Positions 1-10,289 of a stretch of 64,000 bases of DNA are shown here, piece after piece (position 1 is the stretch's first letter; each line of letters begins with the position of its first letter). Location of the stretch: positions 35,961,918 to 36,025,917 of the forward strand of contig CM026426.1 of the NCBI GenBank assembly GCA_014871385.1, read 5' to 3'. This DNA is from Ceratodon purpureus. Taxonomy: Eukaryota > Streptophyta > Bryopsida > Pseudoditrichales > Ditrichaceae. The translations under genes and the position numbers were made by a program. A model generated the notes under the pieces. That model was not told the DNA's origin and ran no database searches. It worked only from the letters and a program-made list of their open reading frames with translations.

Positions 1-3000
1 AAGAAGTCGCGCATGATGGTCCCCCTCTGCAGGATGGTCTCCATGGCGAAGGTTAGACCAGTGGGCGAAATGGGGGTGCAGCACTTGGAGCGGGAGTTCG
101 TGAAGGGATATAGAGATGGGGACCGCGTTATGTACATCTCCATGTACAACAATGAAGAGCAGACGAAGGATGTTACGGCGGATGTCATGGCTACTTGGAG
201 CCCTTTATGGAGGGCCGCGAATGAGCATTTTGAAGATGAGATCCGTGGCGACAAAGACTGGATGCAATTCTCCAACAAGATGTTTTTTGTCTGGGAAGGT
301 AATCATCGCCTGGCCGCATGGCTCCGGCATATCAACAAGCATCATGCGGACGACCCATCATGGCACATATCAGTGCATTGCATTGTACTTGAGCCACGCG
401 GCCATGTGGGCAATCTCCTACATGTCATGCATGACATTAATTGGTACGTTGTTCTGTATTTGTATATGTTTGACCATTATATATTTTACGTATGTGTTAA
501 GAATAATTCTTCTAAGTTCTTGATTTGATATTCAGGTCGACGGAGAATGACCACGTGAAGGGTAACCTACCAGCAAAACTATTTCGAATCCGCTCATTTG
601 GAATGATGAAGTTGGAGGAGTTTAAAGACCTCCTGAGTGCAGAAGAATACGATGCTTGTTTGAAACACAAGCCCCCTAATCCGTCGTGGTTCCCTTTGAC
701 TACAAGAATATTCATCGCATTTCTGTACCGAGTAAGTTTCACGCCCTTCACCTTGTCCTAATTTACACTCTGATAAAGTGTTTATTTTTCTAAAACATGT
801 TTGAGTTTCGGAACAGCGCGAAATCGCAGTGGCCTCTGATGAAGCAGCGAAGGCCTATGAGGAGAAGACACCAGAGGCGGACTGAACTGCAAGTGCAGTT
901 TGGGATGTCATGAATGAGGCAGCTGAAAGGATGGTCGAATCCATCAAGAAGAAGGACTTCACGAAGTACCTTGCTATCGCAAATCCCAAAAACGGTGACA
1001 ACTTCCTCAATGAGGTAAATCCGATGGTCTATAAAATATTTCGTATCATTACATTCTTATTTTGCATCTCATATTGTCTAAAACGATCATTATTCGTGTA
1101 GATCAATCGGCATTTCAGTGAATTCTCAAAACCAGAGATGACCCTTGACAAGCTACAGAAGATTGTGCCAGCGGCAGTTGAGGCCAAATACAAGGCTCGC
1201 TGGTTAAGGTGGTGGAACTCATCTCCGAGTTCCAGAGTATCTTACAGATTTCTACCCCTCGAATTCAAGGAAACGGACCTCGACCCCTGGTTGAACAAGG
1301 CTTCATTCTGGGCAGGGGTATAGTTTCTTTACAAACGTCTTCATTCCATTTACACGTTGCTTCCTTCTCTGTCTGCATTTTAACTCGTCGGTACTGAAAT
1401 GAATTGTTTATTACAGTTAGAGGAGGCTGTCGTCAATGCAGTTGAAGACATTTGCAAAACGGAGAATCTGGATATCAATTGGAGGGATTTTCCTGATATC
1501 CAGGAACCGGGCGCTTATGTCGAGAGTTCACGTATTCTTTTATGGGACAAGGCCTTTCCTACGTTCATTGGAAAAAAGGTTGAAAAGGCTTTCGACAAGA
1601 AGTCCAATTTCGCAAAATTCCCTGGAACTGCATACGTTGTTAAGCGGGTTACTTACTGGTATGATTCTTAACTTCATCACAGTCGCCCTACATAATGGGC
1701 TTCATATTTTTCTCGGTAACTAACCTTGTACATAATTGTTTCCTTAGGTACTTCAAACGGGAGCTTCTTCCAAAAGGCGCCGTCAAGTTCCACCAGCTCC
1801 CTAAGTACTTCAGTGCTTGGACGTCGAAAACCTCGAGCCAGTGTATCTATTCTCCACAACAGTTGAAAAGGTACAAAGCTCCTCACTTGCTTGAGGGATG
1901 CTGGTATCTTGATTGTTTTCGCGGTTTCACTATTGACTCTGAGGTGGACATCAAGACTTTACATGATGCCGGTGAGGTAGTGGCCGAAGAAACGGTGGAT
2001 GCTACTGAAGATGACAATGGCCCTGAAGACCAATCATCGGCTCCTCCACCGAAGAAAGGGAGAGCTCGGCGGCTGAAATCTTTGCGATCACATTCACAAG
2101 CTTCACAGCAAACTGGTGCGGCGTCTTCCGCTCCAGAGCAGACGGCTCCAGAGCCCTCTCCGGGTAATGTGGTTACGAAGCCTTCTTCAACTTCTTCACC
2201 GGGTCCTTCCTCGATCAGTGCTTCGGAGATCACCAGAGGTCTCCTTCAGCAAAGGAAAGCCAAACTATATCCTCAAGCAACTTCTTCCGCTGGAGCTTTG
2301 ATTTCCACACATGTTTCCGTCTTCAACTCATCTGTGGATTCCATGTTACGGCGAAATAGGAGACTGGAGAGAAAAGGTGGCGACCCGGATTGGATCAAGA
2401 CTCAAGACTTCATTCGCAAGGTTTGTTCCTATATTTTGACATTTAATGGATTCTGCCACCTCCACTCGCTATGTAGTTACTAACTCTCCTTTCTTGTTTC
2501 CTCAAGTTTGGAGCAGGCCGCGGAAACAGAGTTCCGGACCGGTGCAAACAAGAGGACCATCTGGGAGTCGACTTGATCATTGCCGACATCCTTGAGAATC
2601 TTCCCGTCCCATCCGTTTCCGTTCCCCCCACGAGTATTCCGCCTTGGAACTCTCGCGAGAAGGATTATGTGTTCGACATCTTCCGTTTTGCAGATGAATT
2701 CCTGCAGAAAGATGGTGCCCTCTGCCTCATCTACAACACTGATCAGAAGCTGGCTAAGGATATCGACGAAGAAGCTGCTGGTGGTGACTACGTGCTCTTC
2801 AAGGACTGGTGGGGCGTCAATGTTCTCGGCCTCACTTCTCCTACGAACCCCGAGAACTTGGTACTTTTCCTAAACATACCCTTCTCTTTACTTACTGTTA
2901 ACCCTTCCGCTTAATTTTACTCACTACTTTTGCTTGACTGCAGACTATGCGGTTCTGGATTCGCGTCTACGTTCGTAGTGGCAGTACTTTCTCCTTCCAG

Positions 3001-3823
3001 ACGAAGAAGGAAGAGCTGATACATGGGCTCCTCAACATTACCGAGAGTGATGCCATTTTCAACCTCACCGATGTGGACTCGCAGCTCATGAATGGGGAGG
3101 TGCCGTGGAGAGGCCCAAGGGAGAAATCCCCTGAGATGATGCAGGGCATAATTGAGGAGCTGTCAAAGCCCGGCGACATAGTCCTTGATTGGAATGCTGG
3201 GACAGGTAACTCTTCTTACATATCTCTGCTTAATTATTCCTCTCGTTTTTCCCACAGTTTCTCATTTCTTTGTTTCTCTCCGAGTTTCAGGGGCCTCCAT
3301 CAAGGCCGCCCAGGCTGTTGGTCGTCACATTCTCGCTTTTGAGAATGACGAAGCCATATTCAACGCCCTTCTCAAACCATCCGCCATGGGTCCTCCTAAA
3401 CATCCAAGGCCGGCAGCAGCAGGCGAAGCGCCTCCAAAGAGAGCAAGACCTGACAAGTGGTGTAAGTCTTCTATTCTTTGTTCAAATTATCCAATCATTA
3501 CTTCTCTTGCCAGCTCTACGTACTCTATCTAACCACAATCCGTTCTCTATTGCAGAGTAGTTTCAGCAACACCAACACGTGGGCCAAGAGCAGTGTCCAC
3601 TCCATCGTGGCGTCTTCATTCCAGCCCGATTCAGCCTTTCATACTTCCGGACTACGCAGAGGACTTAGCACAGGCGTTTCAATCTGGAGCCCTAACATAT
3701 GTTCCTAGTCGGCCAACTACTTTTGATCCCAGGGCCCTTCTATTCGTCGATGACGAGGCGGTAGAAGGAGATTCAGAGTCATCTAGTTCTGAGAGTGGAA
3801 GTAGCGATGGTAGCATGTTCTGA
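1..3823 (+). CDS. Intron-rich ParB/sulfiredoxin-like plus DNA-methyltransferase-like fusion gene, 5' partial, one premature stop
   Basis: Ten exons join through consensus GT-AG introns. The first opens in frame at the window edge; ATGs at 34 and 43 precede the fold, but the exon may be internal, so the 5' end is open. Exons 1-2 encode a ParB/Srx-like domain: an RPVGEMGV start and the box WEGNHRLAAW, matching the GxxRxxA nucleotide-binding motif of the family. Exons 3-6 encode a variable middle part ending in a Ser/Pro-rich linker. Exons 7-9 encode a Rossmann methylase-like domain in beta-class order: a putative motif IV region, then motif X, then motif I (DWNAGTG, split by an intron). Exon 3 has a TGA at 883-885, one C-to-T step from CGA, so this copy is probably not fully translated. 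The last junction is unclear: the predicted splice gives a stop, while another frame continues to 3823 with an acidic serine tail. The partner and target are unknown. DNA binding or modification is inference from the domains. Confidence 0.72.
34..731 (+). other. ParB/sulfiredoxin-like domain (exons 1-2)
   Basis: Exon 1 runs to 443 and exon 2 spans 536-731; joining them restores a TGG codon, which supports the splice. The key motif EGNHRLAA lies at about 295-320. ParB N-terminal domains use a comparable GxxR box to bind CTP, and Srx-like relatives bind ATP, so nucleotide binding is the family expectation. The exon 2 helices (AKLFRIRSFG, LEEFKDLLSAEEYD) may be a helical extension. The link to ParB is by eye and needs a profile search. 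Confidence 0.55.
2507..3461 (+). other. Beta-class N4/N6 DNA-methyltransferase-like domain (exons 7-9)
   Basis: Exons 2507-2860, 2944-3205 and 3291-3461 form the domain. The strand VDLIIAD is where motif IV (D/N/S-PP-Y/F/W) is expected, but is followed by ILENLP. An IPPW tetrapeptide lies about 20 residues on. Neither is a canonical catalytic motif. Motif X (EKSPEMMQGIIEEL) leads into motif I (PGDIVLDWNAGTG) and the second glycine-rich stretch IKAAQAVGRHILAFEND, the usual SAM-binding arrangement. SAM binding looks preserved and catalysis doubtful. Confidence 0.6.
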
Positions 3824-4271
3824 GTTTGAAGGAGGCTTTGGTCTTTCATTGTTCTGATTGGATTTGATTTGATTTAATTGGAGTTCATTGCGTAATTCTT
3901 CGTCTACTCTACTACCCTGAATCTATACTTGTTACGATTCTCATTTCCAAATCGTCTCCTCCTATGTAGAGGATGAAATGTCACAACCGTAATGCTCAAA
4001 ATATAATATGAAGAATGAAATGTTACAAAAGAAATGCTCAAAATTTAAATTGCGCTGTAACTTATATTTTAACCATTCAAAATCCCACATTTCCTAACCA
4101 TGTTACCTATTCTTGACTTGGTGTACATCTTGGTTTCTGCTACTCCATTATTCTACACGAACTCTGAAATATTCCACGAACTTTTAAGACCATCTCTTTT
4201 AGTTGGTTTCGAATTGTCTTATTCCTAAATCTAAAGGAATGTATTCGAACACCCCACTAGAGTTCACAGTA
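3824..4271. other. 3' flank of the ParB-methyltransferase gene
   Basis: AT-rich sequence follows the last open frame. A near-duplicated stretch of about 40 bp (around 3975 and 4015, sharing AAATGTYACAA and ATGCTCAAAAT) could be 3' UTR. No gene is visible. Confidence 0.3.
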
Positions 4272-4871
4272 CTAATCCTTCGAAGGATATACAGTCCAAC
4301 TCTTGTCCATATCAAACCAGCAAGTTTCGCCATCCGATATGATCACTTCGGGCAGCTGAACAACTGGATTCTCATCGATGTTCAATAGCAAGGGATACGG
4401 GATTAGGGACAACTCCATAATACGGAGAAGCTCATTGGTACACAGCACTGTCCAACGCCATTCACCTTCACCAACATGGAGGCTTCCGATGTGCCTAAAC
4501 GGTGGCAAGTCCATGCCTCGTTCCCTGGCGCGTTCCACCTCCAGCAGCCACGGCCGCAGCTCCTCATAACTCGCCGGTGCCTTTGGGGGCAAACCTACAG
4601 CCGCTCTCGTCCTCCTGGATCTCGCATTACACACCTTCGGCATTGCGCAACACACTGAATTCTTGTAGTCTTCAAACGTTACAGTCAAGCTTGTAGATTG
4701 ACATCCCCGAACTCCTACGCTACCTTCGCATACAGCACAGCATGCCAAGGACTGTGTCACTATCCTAATACGCCACCTACAGACAAGCTCAAGAAACCAA
4801 GAGTGACCTCCTTCTCTGTAACCCAGCTTACCAAGTGTTGTTTGATGATGAAAATCTCCTACTTGTATCAC
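4272..4871 (-). CDS. Hypothetical protein, up to 199 residues
   Basis: An uninterrupted minus-strand frame. The ATG at 4643 (start MPKVCNARSRRTRAAVG) looks likelier than the upstream one, because the translation before it is Cys/Trp-rich and irregular while the part after it has ordinary protein composition. The product would be about 124 residues: a basic N-terminus, a helix (YEELRPWLLEVERARERG), then a mixed region with WRWTVLCTNELL and NPVVQLPEVII. I do not recognise the family. It has no intron and no visible promoter, and could be a fragment of a longer decayed gene. Confidence 0.3.
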   Translation of the reverse strand: MIQVGDFHHQTTLGKLGYREGGHSWFLELVCRWRIRIVTQSLACCAVCEGSVGVRGCQSTSLTVTFEDYKNSVCCAMPKVCNARSRRTRAAVGLPPKAPASYEELRPWLLEVERARERGMDLPPFRHIGSLHVGEGEWRWTVLCTNELLRIMELSLIPYPLLLNIDENPVVQLPEVIISDGETCWFDMDKSWTVYPSKD

Positions 4872-5153
4872 TCAAATGAAGATGCTTTGCTGCCTACGAA
4901 GAGAGAGTAATCTTCGATGAAGACAAGGACTCTAAGAAGGTATATCTTGGTTTCAGCAGTTCAGATATTATACACGAATTTCGAAATATTCCAGGAAGTT
5001 TTCAAACCTTGCCTCCTTTATGTTCTGTGAAATTTGTTTCTTTCCTTTTGCATTTACATAAACCTATGAAAGAATTAATTGTTTGATCTAAAACTTAACG
5101 CCTGATCATTATATCTTGCCTAAATCCATGACAAATCTAACAAAATATATGCA

Positions 5154-5172
5154 TGACGTCATCATGACATCA
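5154..5172 (+). promoter_or_regulatory. Paired TGACGTCA / TGACATCA sites (as-1/CRE-like)
   Basis: A perfect palindromic TGACGTCA at 5154-5161 is followed 11 bp on (start to start) by TGACATCA at 5165-5172. Plant TGA-type bZIP factors bind two TGACG cores about 12 bp apart, so this fits an as-1-like element. No gene starts close by, so function is unproven. Confidence 0.25.
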
Positions 5173-5344
5173 GCCCTAATTTGTATCTTAGAGAACAAAC
5201 GTAATAAATTCTTACCAGAGATAACCCTGATCTCCACGGTAATATACTCTTTTCCTAAAAAAAGTGTCAAAATCAAGCCTTAATTTAGTAATTTTCCACG
5301 GTTATAGGGTCTACTTTGCTTTTGAAGATTTTGCTAATTGTCAA

Positions 5345-5402
5345 TTCTGTGCTCTCCATTCTGTGCTCTCCGCTCTCCGCTCTACGCTCTCCGCTCACAT
5401 AC
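5345..5402 (+). repeat. CTCTCCGCTC-type simple repeat
   Basis: Degenerate tandem units of GCTCTCCGCTC/GCTCTCCATTCTGT. Related sequence recurs at about 11941-11976 and, inverted, at about 41598-41618. Confidence 0.5.
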
Positions 5403-8400
5403 GAACTTTCCCCGCTCTGAGCCTAGCACACTTTATTACTCCCCCTGAATTCGACTCTATATCCAAGTTTGGTGGCTGACAGTTCTTTCGCAAAGCAAGC
5501 AGTTTATCAATTCATCCGGCTACGACTATGTGTTCTTGGATTTGAGCAGGCTGGAAGTATCCTACAATGATTTTCGAGGAACACCAAAGGCATTGACTAG
5601 AGGGACCATAACGCCACAACCACGCCCTAGCAATGGTGACAAGCAGTATATTAAAAGAATCATTGAAGACGATCGACTGGGTCACCAGCCGTGCTAACGG
5701 TCTGCTATGCTCCCTGCACACCTCATTCCTGAGTCACTTCTAGGTAGAAGGTTCGCAAAGTTAACCAAATAAAACCAATACCCTCACTTACAGTGTCCTC
5801 TCCCACACACGTTTGTTCGAAAAGCATGTAGACCTAAACCCAGAATCTAGAATGTCGGAAATTAATGGGTGGGTTCAGAAGCTTGGTTACCTCGATAGAT
5901 GGTTGGTGATCTTCTTCACCTCCAACGCTAGACGGTCCTGCGTCCTCCATTCTTCGAGGGTGCTTAGGAGAAGGGGTATCGGATACGGAATGCTACGTCT
6001 TGGTACTCGAGGGCAATTCTAGTAATGCTTCCCATGCGTACGCAAATGTAGGGGTCATCTCGTCTGGAACATATTCTAGACTACTTTTAAGAAGTACCCC
6101 TCGGCCCAAAGGACGCAAGCTACAGAGTAGAGGATGCCGAGCAGTTCATATATAGCACATAAGGAGGAGAAGAAGATAGTAACAATGATTCCGCTGCCGC
6201 TCAGAGATCTATGAAACGCAGTCATCAAATGTGATATAGATACTAGGGGTAGCTTTTATTAGTTACTTCTAGACCATTATGAATTGAGTGGTTCCAATGT
6301 AACACTGAACTATTTCATTCAATTTTTGAGGATAATATTTTAGGAAGTTGCTGTCATCAGAAGTCGTGACTGTCGTATCGCAGCCTCTGGATCAATTCTG
6401 CTGATTAGGGCGGGTACGTGTACTAGTCGCTATGTATTAAATTACAGTTGCCAAACTAAGTATGTACAGAGCGTCTCATTAAGATTGAACAGTGCCATAG
6501 CTTGCAGATTCGGTTTCCTTCTTATTCCACCTCTCGTAGTTAACCACTCGATGATTCTATTTGGTGTCATTCTTAACCACTCGAGAATTCTTATGCGTCC
6601 CTCTTTGTTTTTTATTCCCCTTTACAGAGCTCACTGTTGCAGGTGCCGCTTCATCTGAACACGATGGCGTATCTTTGTGCAGACTCGCATTCCGTTCCTA
6701 TTACCTTTCCTTTGGGTGTAGATGGCCGTGCTATGATCAGTTCTACCACTCTTAGTCTTCGGTTTCGGTTTTGGGAGGAATCAGTGCATGTAGAAGAGGA
6801 GTTCTTTGACGACATCACTGGCGCTCTCTCGCATGCCGTAGGTCAGTTGTCAACTCAGAATGAGATTGGAAGGTTCTGGATGCTCAAACGTGGAAAGTAT
6901 AGAGTTTACGGAGTTACCGAGTCTCTACTAGGTGCCTCTACTGAATTGTTGACGCCCCGATCGTCCACAACAGTGTGCATTGAGTCTGAACCCTTGTTGA
7001 GGAAGGTCAAGACCGAGCCAGGTCTTCAGACCATCTATGAGCTGAGTGATGACTCCGATAGTGAAAAGGCAGAAGAGATTCCGGTGATCCATGAGAGCAT
7101 AGAGAAGACAGTGCCAATTGCAGTTGATACTCGTGAGGAGGTGGTTGTCCCTGTGAAGTCTTCGGTTCCTTCTACTGTTACAGTCTCCCCTTCAGAGAGT
7201 GTCGTCCAGTGCCTCATGAAGCTGAACGTCCGTAAGAGGTCCAAGAGTGTTCTCTCGCGCATTGATTTCAATGCAATTAGAATGCAGGAAGTTCAGTTCT
7301 CCCCACCTCAGTACAACGGCGATGTTATTTTTGAGTTCCCACCAGTAGGTGCTCATGGCCATCACTTTGCTGCAAAGCAATTACGTGGAATGGATAGAAA
7401 GTACGACGGCCACCCCTGGACTCGAACTGTGACTTCTAACATTCAAAACGACCTCAAGCTGACATTCCGTTCGTCGTCGTGCCTTGGCCATCTCCACTGT
7501 GACAATGCCAAATGTGAGTTCCTGACACGTGAAAATAGGACTGTGCTAGTGAACGAGACTGAGTGGGATGGAATTTCCGAGAAACTGTTTGAGGTTGGAT
7601 CCACTCAGCCGCATAGTTCCACTGTAGTCTGTAAATCTTGCGGAACTCCACCAACCTGCGTTGCACTTTGCCCTGCAAAGATTTACTATGTCACTGCCGG
7701 ACCTCACATGACGAGAGCCTGAGTTCACCTGGGAACTCACGATCATCCAGTAAAGTGCGGTGAGAACCGCAACTTCGTCGAACATACGGAAAACTTGATC
7801 AGGGAGCAGGTGGAGCGAACGCCGACCGCCACTAATTCCGCCATCGTCCTCAAAACTGCGAAGGAGCTGCTAGGCCCGTTACTTCTGGCCAAGGAGGGTG
7901 AACCGCAGAAGATTCTGGAATTGGAAAAGCTCGAACCAATATTCGACCGCTGTAAGCACCTCTCTTCCCCAAACATTCGAAATTGCATTACATCGTTCAA
8001 GGCTGTTAGGCGCTTTGGGACCATGGACAGCATCAGAATGCTGCGAGGCTTCAGCAACTGGAAGTTTATCCAAAACAACTTGTTTCCGGGGCAAGGCGAT
8101 GATACTGCGAAGGTGTATGTCTTCAAGATGTCAGAGGTAGGGCCGGGTAGTGGAGTCGATTTAGTTAAGCGTATGCAGACCGGCGGTGACTTGGAGAACG
8201 CGTGGATCATGTTTGACCACGTGAGGCGAGTCAGGGACTGGGTAACAATGGCCTGCCACGTCTATAACCCCACCTATTGTCGGATCATGACAATGGCCGC
8301 CTGCGACATGCAGTCGGAGGACACGGCAGCCTAGTCCGTCCTGTGGAAGAATTTGAATGCTATCATGGAGAGTCACAGGGTCGTCAATGTTAACTTCCAC

Positions 8401-8757
8401 CGGTTTATGGCTGACGGTGCCCAAGCCAACTGGAATGCAGTTCGCATTATCTATAGGAGCGGAAACGCCTCCGAGATGATGATAGACAGAGAGAGAACAT
8501 GCCTATTCTATTGGAGGCAGTCTTTGGAGCAACATACAAAGGCTAACATTCGACCGGACCTCTGAGCGCAGCACATCAAACTCTGCCAGCAATACAAGAA
8601 CGCGACGACAATGGCCGAAGCTGAAACGAAGTTCTTGGCAATCCGAGCATGGTGTATGTCATCTGGCGCTGCAACAGAAAAAGGGCTCTCAAATCTGGAA
8701 ACGTGGCTTTTGTTTTGGCAGTACCGCTATCGCCAATGGGGAGGCTTCATGGAATTG

Positions 8758-8862
8758 GTAAGCAATCTCTTGTCCTTTCAATCTTTGTCGCATCTAAAGC
8801 AACTTACCCTATAGTCAGTTATCGAATAGTCAGCTATCCAACCTAACCTCGAATGTTTGCAG
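8758..8862 (+). other. Probable intron in the transposase gene
   Basis: It begins GTAAGC after WGGFMEL and ends TTTGCAG before NHNEEELAEMP. At 105 nt it is divisible by three, and removing it drops a stop-containing stretch while keeping the frame. Confidence 0.65.
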
Positions 8863-10086
8863 AATCACAACGAAGAGGAGCTCGCAGAGATGCCGTCCTG
8901 CAACCTTGTTGAATCAATCCACAACAGGTGGAAGCAACAGTCCGGAGATCGGGGCAGCGACTTGTATGTCGCAGCTGTGGACAACTTTGTACGAGCCTTC
9001 ATGCAATGCGTTGCCTACTTCCAGTTCCTGAAGGGGGAGCGTCCCGGGAAAGGTCCGTGAAAAGAAGAGCTCAAGCTCCGACGGGCACAGAGATCTGCAG
9101 CGAGGACAGGAAACCCAAAAGTCCTGCATGAAGCGATTCTGAACATGCCAAGAGCGGACGAATGGTGCACCAGGGACCCGCATCTTGAAGGGGAGGAGGT
9201 CTGTGTCTCTCTGAAACAAAAACCTGATGTTGCCTTTGGAGATGAACGGGAGTCTCATAGGCCAGACAAGATCACCGTGTCAAGACCTCGTGTCCAGACC
9301 AGATGTGCACGCCGGGAGAGCGACTATCCTCCGACGGTGGTAATAGCAGACTCTCCGACCTTCACCCTGAGCAGTCTCCACCTCCACTCGACTACCATCA
9401 CGTCACTTCAGTTGAGGAGACCGCCTACAACCCTTCCGAGTGGCACATTGCACGACTTCCTAACACATCCGCTAAGGCTTGCTTCGCCCAACATGCTGTA
9501 ACCAAGAACAAATGTGTGGCACGGATTGTGCAGCACGGGAAGAGCACGGCTGTGCCCACATACACAGGTCCCATCAAGAACTACAAGAAAGACAGAATAG
9601 AGACTCATCAGTTCTTTTTCTGCAATGACGACATTGACAGGTGCGTCAAGGGTAGCAAACGGAAGTGGGTCCTATCAGTGCCAAAGGTACCTAACAACTG
9701 GCCGGTGAAGCTTGGGACCAAGTTGACAAAGAAAGAGATCCTGTCTCTAGAGAATGCCGGCTTCAGACTCCCGCAGCAGAAGGAGATGTCACCGAGAAGA
9801 CTCTTTCAAGACCAGACAGCAGCAGTGGACTTCTCAGCCTACCCTACGCCGGCAAACCCGGATGAGTTGCCTACCCGGCGATCAGGAAAGCACATCCGAC
9901 GGAACAAGAAGGCCCCGTCGACGAAGCATAGCAATAATTGTGCCTCTGCCTTAGCATTGAACGCGAAAGTCAGCAAGTTGTGCATGCTGCCTGCCCCAGC
10001 CCTGGGATGCATCGTCACATTGGACTCTGGGAAGCTTCCAAAGGTACAGCAATATTACCTGACCATTTCGCAACACCCTGCCTGCA

Positions 10087-10155
10087 CTTGCCCGTATTTC
10101 AAGGAGATGGCAATTACGGCACTTGGGAAGCGGGGTCAATGGGCTAATTGTAAGC
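10087..10155 (+). other. SWIM zinc-finger segment of the transposase
   Basis: The CxC...CxH pattern (CTCPYF ... NCKH) is typical of the C-terminus of Mutator/FAR1-type transposases. Confidence 0.7.
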
Positions 10156-10289
10156 ATCTGTATTACCTGTTCACTGTAGTTTGCGGTCTTGAATCAGAGT
10201 CGGATACATTTATTCATGCAGCTAGTTTTAGCTTCAACGAAGTCAAGTGAGTCCTGGAGAGTGGCCTTCTCAAGTACTTGGACAACTAG

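Larger units (their letters stand above)
4872..6636. other. Intergenic region between the hypothetical ORF and the transposase
   Basis: No convincing gene. It holds a CTCTCCGCTC-type simple repeat (about 5349-5400) and a pair of TGACRTCA sites (5154-5172). Short frames such as 5512-5721 (-) and 5813-6022 (+) look like chance ORFs. Confidence 0.4.
6664..10289 (+). pseudogene. Mutator-like (MULE-type) transposase gene with GCM/WRKY-type and SWIM zinc fingers, decayed
   Basis: The ATG at 6664 starts a long frame interrupted by TGA at 7720, 8563, 9058 and 10248 and TAG at 8332. One 105-nt GT-AG intron lies at 8758-8862, and there is a change of frame somewhere in about 9290-9390. Order of parts: an N-terminal region; an acidic linker with VKTEP; a Cys/His module (SCLGHLHCDNAKC ... 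CKSCGTPPTC ... HLGTHDHP) like WRKY-GCM1 fingers; a DDE-type core with IMFDHV, YCRIMTMAACDMQSED and FMADGAQANW; then LLFWQYRYRQWGGF; and a C-terminal SWIM finger (CTCPYFKEM ... WANCKH, about 10087-10155). It ends at TAG 10287. The family cuts and pastes DNA at terminal inverted repeats, but I could not see matching long TIRs. All five stops are one C-to-T change from CGA or CAG. It is not functional as it stands. Confidence 0.75.

Noticed and set aside
1883-2233. Minus-strand ORF over exon 6
   Set aside because: It is the antisense shadow of the Ser/Pro-rich linker of the ParB-methyltransferase gene.
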